Assembly (NCBI GenBank): GCA_945971355.1
Contig: CAMFPD010000071.1
Coordinates: 1-9,839 of the forward strand
Direction: 5' to 3'
Source of the DNA: an uncultured Lachnobacterium sp.
GTDB taxonomy: Bacteria; Bacillota; Clostridia; Lachnospirales; Lachnospiraceae
Length of the DNA: 9,839 bases
The position numbers and the translations under genes are program-made. The notes under the pieces were generated by a model. It had not been told where the DNA came from. It did no database searches and saw only the letters and a list, made by a program, of their open reading frames with translations. Position 1 is the first letter of the stretch; the number at the start of each line of letters is the position of its first letter. Below, piece after piece: positions 6,405 through 9,839 of the stretch.

Positions 6405-7292
6405 ATGGAAAGAACATTAACATACACAATCACAAAAGAAGAAGAAAACAGCACAATAGAATTTTTCTTGAAATCACAAGGTTTTACTCATAATGTAATG
6501 GTTCAGTTAAAAAAGACCGAAAACGGAATTACCAGAAATGGAGTGTGGGCATATACCAACGAAAGGCTTAAAGCTGGCGATATTGTACAGACAAAGCTTG
6601 TGGAAGTCAAAACATCAAGTGATATAGAACCTGTAAAGCTGGATTTCAATATTGTCTATGAGGATGAGGATATAATTGTTGTAGATAAACCTGCAAATAT
6701 GCCTATTCATCCTTCTATAAACAATCATGATAACACCCTTGCAAATGCTCTTTTATATTATTTTAACACGCAAGAACAAAGCTTTATTTTCAGATGTATA
6801 AATCGTTTGGATCGCGACACCACAGGACTTACAATCATAGCAAAGCATTCATTGTCTGCCGGAATTCTAAGTCAAATGGTGTCTGCCCGCGAAATCAGGC
6901 GAACATATCTGGCTATTGTTGAAGGAAAGACTGAATGTTTTGGCACTATCGATGTTCCCATTGCAAGAAAGGACGATTCAACAATTGAGAGATGTGTAAA
7001 TTTTGAAAAAGGAGAAACTGCCATAACTCATTATAAAAGACTATCATACAATAAGGAAAAAAATCTTTCTCTGATAGAGCTTCACCTGGAGACTGGCAGA
7101 ACTCATCAAATACGTGTTCATATGAAATATATTGGTCATCCTCTTATTGGAGATTTCCTATATAATCCTGATTATAAATACATAAGCAGGCAGGCTCTCC
7201 ATTCATCTGAATTAACCTTTGTGCATCCAATAACAAAAAAAGAAATGCACTTTCAAGCCCCACTACACCGGGACATGAAGTGCATCCTTTAA
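6405..7292 (+). CDS. RluA/RluD-family RNA pseudouridine synthase
   Basis: Enzymes of this family convert specific uridines of rRNA or tRNA to pseudouridine. The 295-residue product has an S4-like RNA-binding region (~15-70) and a catalytic domain. The domain opens at IVYEDEDIIVVDKPANMPIHP (83-103) and carries the motif INRLDRDTTGL (132-142) with catalytic D136. It closes with the motif III segment ELHLETGRTHQIRVHMKYIG (225-244) followed by HPLIGDFLY. The open frame begins at 6330, but that extension is antisense to the sigK start and is unlike the family; MERTLTYTI at 6405 fits the usual N-terminus. No Shine-Dalgarno precedes it. It is the only plus-strand gene here, divergent from sigK and convergent with the DUF5662 gene. 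The target uridine cannot be predicted; Firmicutes carry several paralogues (YlyB, YjbO, YhcT in B. subtilis), so no symbol is given. Confidence 0.92.
   Translation: MERTLTYTITKEEENSTIEFFLKSQGFTHNVMVQLKKTENGITRNGVWAYTNERLKAGDIVQTKLVEVKTSSDIEPVKLDFNIVYEDEDIIVVDKPANMPIHPSINNHDNTLANALLYYFNTQEQSFIFRCINRLDRDTTGLTIIAKHSLSAGILSQMVSAREIRRTYLAIVEGKTECFGTIDVPIARKDDSTIERCVNFEKGETAITHYKRLSYNKEKNLSLIELHLETGRTHQIRVHMKYIGHPLIGDFLYNPDYKYISRQALHSSELTFVHPITKKEMHFQAPLHRDMKCIL
7245..7285. repeat. 8-bp inverted repeat at the convergent gene ends
   Basis: ATGCACTT (7245-7252) and AAGTGCAT (7278-7285) are perfect inverted copies separated by 25 bases, spanning the overlapping 3' ends of the two convergent genes. 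There is no T-tract typical of an intrinsic terminator, but it is the only candidate end signal I see for either gene. Confidence 0.3.
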
Positions 7293-7880
7293 TGCATCTA
7301 ATTTTTGTTTTTCATAAGGCACTTTTCCTTTTAACACCTGATGCTTTATGTAGGAATAAGTTTCCTTCTCTCCCTTTACGGCTAGCATCTCTAACAAATA
7401 TTCCAAAAGCGCTCTTGTATCCTCATTAATCAAATAGTGGTCTATGCTTCTATTATAATATTCAAGAGCGCTTCTATCTGTATACTTATCCTTGAGATAA
7501 TTTTTCGAAGCTGAAACTCTGTCCACCAGCATCTCGCACACATAGTTAATTGGCATTTTCATACCAGCCATCGCCGAATGACCATTGGTATCATCACCGT
7601 TTTTCTTCGATGGGATATCATAATCTATCCAATATTCAAGATGATGCTTATTTCTTCCTTTATGGTGAAGCCACGCAGAAGAATATCCCCTGTCCATCCT
7701 CTCTGCATTATTCGGGCTCATATAGCCTTTATAATACTTACATCCCACAATAAATTCAGTTGGGCTATACTTTGACAAATCATGCAACAATCCTTGCTTA
7801 TAAAGACCTATTTTAAAGCAACCTGCAAGAACCAGATTTTTGTGTCTGGTAATTGTACAAAAATGTTTCCACGCATTCAT
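7263..7880 (-). CDS. DUF5662 family protein, possible HD-like metal-binding protein
   Basis: The function is unknown. The 205-residue, soluble-looking protein has no signal peptide or membrane segment. I recognise it as a DUF5662-type protein, some of which are annotated (doubtfully) as catalase. Conserved-looking features are H13 in the first helix, HDLSKYSPTEF (33-43), the His-rich stretch WLHHKGRNKHHLEYW (70-84) and D120. The order H...HD...H...D resembles the metal-binding layout of HD-domain phosphohydrolases; that is inference and no substrate is suggested. The gene starts one base after the stop of the GlgX-like gene, and a partial Shine-Dalgarno (TAGGTAAG, about 7885-7892) lies within that gene's last codons, so the two are probably translationally coupled. 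Its last 30 bases overlap the end of the convergent pseudouridine synthase gene. Confidence 0.75.
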   Translation of the reverse strand: MNAWKHFCTITRHKNLVLAGCFKIGLYKQGLLHDLSKYSPTEFIVGCKYYKGYMSPNNAERMDRGYSSAWLHHKGRNKHHLEYWIDYDIPSKKNGDDTNGHSAMAGMKMPINYVCEMLVDRVSASKNYLKDKYTDRSALEYYNRSIDHYLINEDTRALLEYLLEMLAVKGEKETYSYIKHQVLKGKVPYEKQKLDALKDALHVPV

Positions 7881-7881
7881 T

Positions 7882-9756
7882 TTACTTACCTACCAAAATA
7901 CATATTGCCTGTGGATTCATAATGACATAATCCTGACTGTCATACAGTACCGGTTCATCATTAAAGGAATCCTTTTTCTTGGAAGAATCTGCCACGAGAT
8001 ACCATTTCTTTTTCTTGCCAATTCCAGGAAGCGCAAGTTTCTCCCTGTAAGAATAAAAGTTATATGCTATATATACATACTCATTATTTTCTTTCTCCGG
8101 CGAATACTCACCACAATACATCATGCCAACGCACTGTTTATTAAGCTCGCTTCCTGATATCCATGCATTTTCTCCATGAAAAGATAAATCTGGATACCCA
8201 AATGATTTGTAATCACAAAAATGAAACGGCTCTCCTTGAGAAATGATTGGATGAGCTTTTCTAAACTCAATAAGCTTCTTCAAAAATTCCAAATCACTTT
8301 TATGATTTTTTTCATTTTTCCAATCAACCCATCCTATTTCGTTATCCTGACAATAGGCATTATTATTGCCTTGCTGTGAATTCTTTATCTCATCTCCAGA
8401 CCATATCATTGGAACTCCCTGCGCAAGAAACATCATCAACATTGCATTTCTCCACTTGAGATTTCTCACTTCTCTGACAAATTTCTTCCTGCTTGGTCCC
8501 TCTTCACCATAATTATTGCTGTAATTCCACTGATTTCCATCAGCGTTATCCTCACCATTGGCCTCGTTGTGTTTATAGTTATACATAAACAAATCAGCCA
8601 TGGTAAAACCATTATTGCTGGTAATATAATTTACATATCCAAGGTCACTACCCTGTTTTCTCTGCTGATCAAGAAAACTCTTCATATCACCATTCATATG
8701 ATTGAGTATTTTTCTCGAAGGATACATATATTCATCCTTATACACAAACAAAGTCTTATAATTTCTTCCAGTTGGAACAGCATTTGTATTGAATTCAGGA
8801 TAAAAAATCTTAGTTCTGCTTAAAAGCACATCCTGCACAATAGCTGTAATAGGAAGATTCTCTCCAAGGAGATGAAATCCGTCCACATGGTACTCTCTCA
8901 CCCAAAATCTGAGAGCATCCAAAATCATATTATGATTTGTGTCATTTGGAAAATACATTTCAAGAATACACTCCATTCCATTACTATGGAATGTTTTTAC
9001 AAGATTCTTAAATTCCCATGAAGCCTTTTCAGGACAAAAAGCATAAGACGATTTAACAGCAAAATAATTTCCCGTTCCGTACCCCCAGTAATTAACTTTT
9101 TTAGAGATTGGATTTTCATCTGGTGGAAGAATCACATCATCATCTTCAGACTCCCACTTAACATAATCAGGAACCTCAACCGATGCAGGAAGTTCCATCT
9201 CTTCAAATTCATAGACTGGCATAAACTCGACAGTTGTAACACCCAGAGACTTCAGATAATCTATCCTGTTTTTAACACCCTCAAATGTTCCCGCAACCTT
9301 CTTATTTGCCACATTCCCCTTTGAAAATCCACGAATATGAAGCTTATACATAATCATATCCTGTTTTTGTATCTCAGGAGTCTCATCATCAGACCAATCG
9401 AAATCTAAATTGTTAATACGTCCAAACACTTCATAATCTATTTTCTCACGTGTCTCATCGTTCCACTTTTCACGTCCGAAAATCGCCCTTGAATATGGAT
9501 CCACAACCTTTGTGTCATTTATCTCGTAATAATATAAAAAATCATCCGTCTCAATTCCACTAATCTCAACAGAGCGCAAAGAACCAAGGCAAAAATTAGA
9601 AGGAATCTCTATCCTTTCCTCAGCTTTTGTGTCCTTGTTAATAATTACAATGCAGCATTTATCTTCCTTTTCTCCCTCAAAGGTAAAAATATAGTTATTT
9701 TCTCTCTTTTCAACCCCCATGTTAGCATAATTACCTTCTTTAATCGTATATCTCAT
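7882..9756 (-). CDS. GlgX/isoamylase-like GH13 protein with degraded catalytic motifs (probable pseudoenzyme)
   Basis: By fold this 624-residue protein belongs with bacterial glycogen-debranching enzymes (GlgX/isoamylase type). It has a CBM48-like N-terminal part (~1-125), a GH13 barrel (~130-500) and a C-terminal beta domain (~510-624), with no signal peptide. Preserved family marks are MYKLHIRGFSK (136-146), NYWGYGTGNYFAVKSSYA (222-239), KHNEANGEDN (395-404) and QQGNNNAYCQDNEIGWVDW (461-479). All four catalytic regions deviate. Region I reads ILEMYFPND instead of the usual DVVYNHT form. Region II reads GFHLLGE, with H295 for the Arg and L297 for the nucleophile Asp. Region III reads IFYPEFN. 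Region IV reads YITSNNG, with N381-N382 for His-Asp. The frame is uninterrupted, so it looks maintained rather than decayed. The start at 9756 is chosen over a TTG at 9798 because AAGGTGG lies 6 bases upstream. It is followed by a DUF5662 gene. Hydrolase activity is doubtful; glycan binding or regulation is possible. Confidence 0.85.
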   Translation of the reverse strand: MRYTIKEGNYANMGVEKRENNYIFTFEGEKEDKCCIVIINKDTKAEERIEIPSNFCLGSLRSVEISGIETDDFLYYYEINDTKVVDPYSRAIFGREKWNDETREKIDYEVFGRINNLDFDWSDDETPEIQKQDMIMYKLHIRGFSKGNVANKKVAGTFEGVKNRIDYLKSLGVTTVEFMPVYEFEEMELPASVEVPDYVKWESEDDDVILPPDENPISKKVNYWGYGTGNYFAVKSSYAFCPEKASWEFKNLVKTFHSNGMECILEMYFPNDTNHNMILDALRFWVREYHVDGFHLLGENLPITAIVQDVLLSRTKIFYPEFNTNAVPTGRNYKTLFVYKDEYMYPSRKILNHMNGDMKSFLDQQRKQGSDLGYVNYITSNNGFTMADLFMYNYKHNEANGEDNADGNQWNYSNNYGEEGPSRKKFVREVRNLKWRNAMLMMFLAQGVPMIWSGDEIKNSQQGNNNAYCQDNEIGWVDWKNEKNHKSDLEFLKKLIEFRKAHPIISQGEPFHFCDYKSFGYPDLSFHGENAWISGSELNKQCVGMMYCGEYSPEKENNEYVYIAYNFYSYREKLALPGIGKKKKWYLVADSSKKKDSFNDEPVLYDSQDYVIMNPQAICILVGK

Positions 9757-9762
9757 GCTGCA

Positions 9763-9769
9763 CCACCTT
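9763..9769 (-). promoter_or_regulatory. Ribosome binding site of the GlgX-like gene
   Basis: AAGGTGG on the minus strand ends 6 bases before the ATG at 9756. It favours this start over the in-frame TTG at 9798, which would lie upstream of the predicted transcription start. Confidence 0.65.
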
Positions 9770-9789
9770 ATCTGTCTAAATATTATCTT

Positions 9790-9818
9790 ATTATACAAGG
9801 TTTTAAAGTTTTTGTATA
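9790..9818 (-). promoter_or_regulatory. Predicted sigma-A-type promoter of the GlgX-like/DUF5662 unit
   Basis: On the minus strand, TATACA (9818-9813) is followed by a 17-base spacer and a consensus TATAAT (9795-9790). The expected start is near 9783, giving a leader of about 27 bases with AAGGTGG. The -35 box matches TTGACA in four positions. No gene is seen between 9757 and the right edge, which is AT-rich upstream DNA. Confidence 0.55.
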
Positions 9819-9839
9819 GAATTATTTCCAGATATAATA

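Noticed and set aside
7263..7880. Annotation of the DUF5662 protein as a catalase
   Set aside because: No haem-catalase or Mn-catalase motifs are visible and the protein is only 205 residues; the label appears to be a propagated annotation.
1..9839. Mobile elements, CRISPR arrays, toxin-antitoxin or defence systems, tRNA or rRNA
   Set aside because: No direct-repeat arrays, transposase motifs, cloverleaf-like segments or defence domains are visible; the gene content is housekeeping plus one GlgX-like unit.

Overview
The window reads as chromosomal DNA from an AT-rich, low-GC Firmicute, most likely a clostridial (Lachnospiraceae-type) bacterium. The pointers are a CodY, a SigK-type sporulation sigma factor without a pro-sequence, a DUF5662 protein, strong AGGAGG-type ribosome binding sites on most genes, and the local gene order. 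The family-level placement is inference from gene content, not from a marker gene. Coding density is very high, no stretch over 300 bases lacks a gene, and I see no tRNA, rRNA, CRISPR array, phage or insertion sequence.

Region 1 (1-5621, all minus strand) is a housekeeping/competence cluster transcribed in the order yifB(comM) - dprA - topA - codY, ending in a hairpin terminator at the left edge. yifB and dprA overlap by ATGA, dprA and topA are 25 bases apart, and codY has a good promoter of its own overlapping the topA stop codon. The genes encode a ComM/YifB AAA+ ATPase and DprA (both tied to handling of incoming single-stranded DNA), DNA topoisomerase I, and the BCAA/GTP-responsive repressor CodY.

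Region 2 (5664-7292) starts with a perfect 14-bp-stem bidirectional-looking terminator behind a sigK-like gene (minus strand). A candidate yifB promoter is threaded through that terminator. A 65-base divergent region (6340-6404) separates sigK from an RluA/RluD-family pseudouridine synthase on the plus strand. Neither gene has a Shine-Dalgarno sequence, both have a -10-like box very close to the ATG, and the two candidate promoters interleave.

Region 3 (7263-9839, minus strand) is a two-gene unit. It holds a 624-residue GlgX/isoamylase-like GH13 protein whose four catalytic signature regions are all degraded (a probable pseudoenzyme), followed one base later by a DUF5662 protein with an HD-like pattern of His/Asp residues. 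The DUF5662 gene and the pseudouridine synthase gene converge and their coding ends overlap by 30 bases.

The most unusual items are the intact-frame, catalytically degenerate GlgX-like protein coupled to a DUF5662 gene, and the compact SD-less sigK/RluA divergent control region, which also carries a match to the sigma-K promoter consensus.
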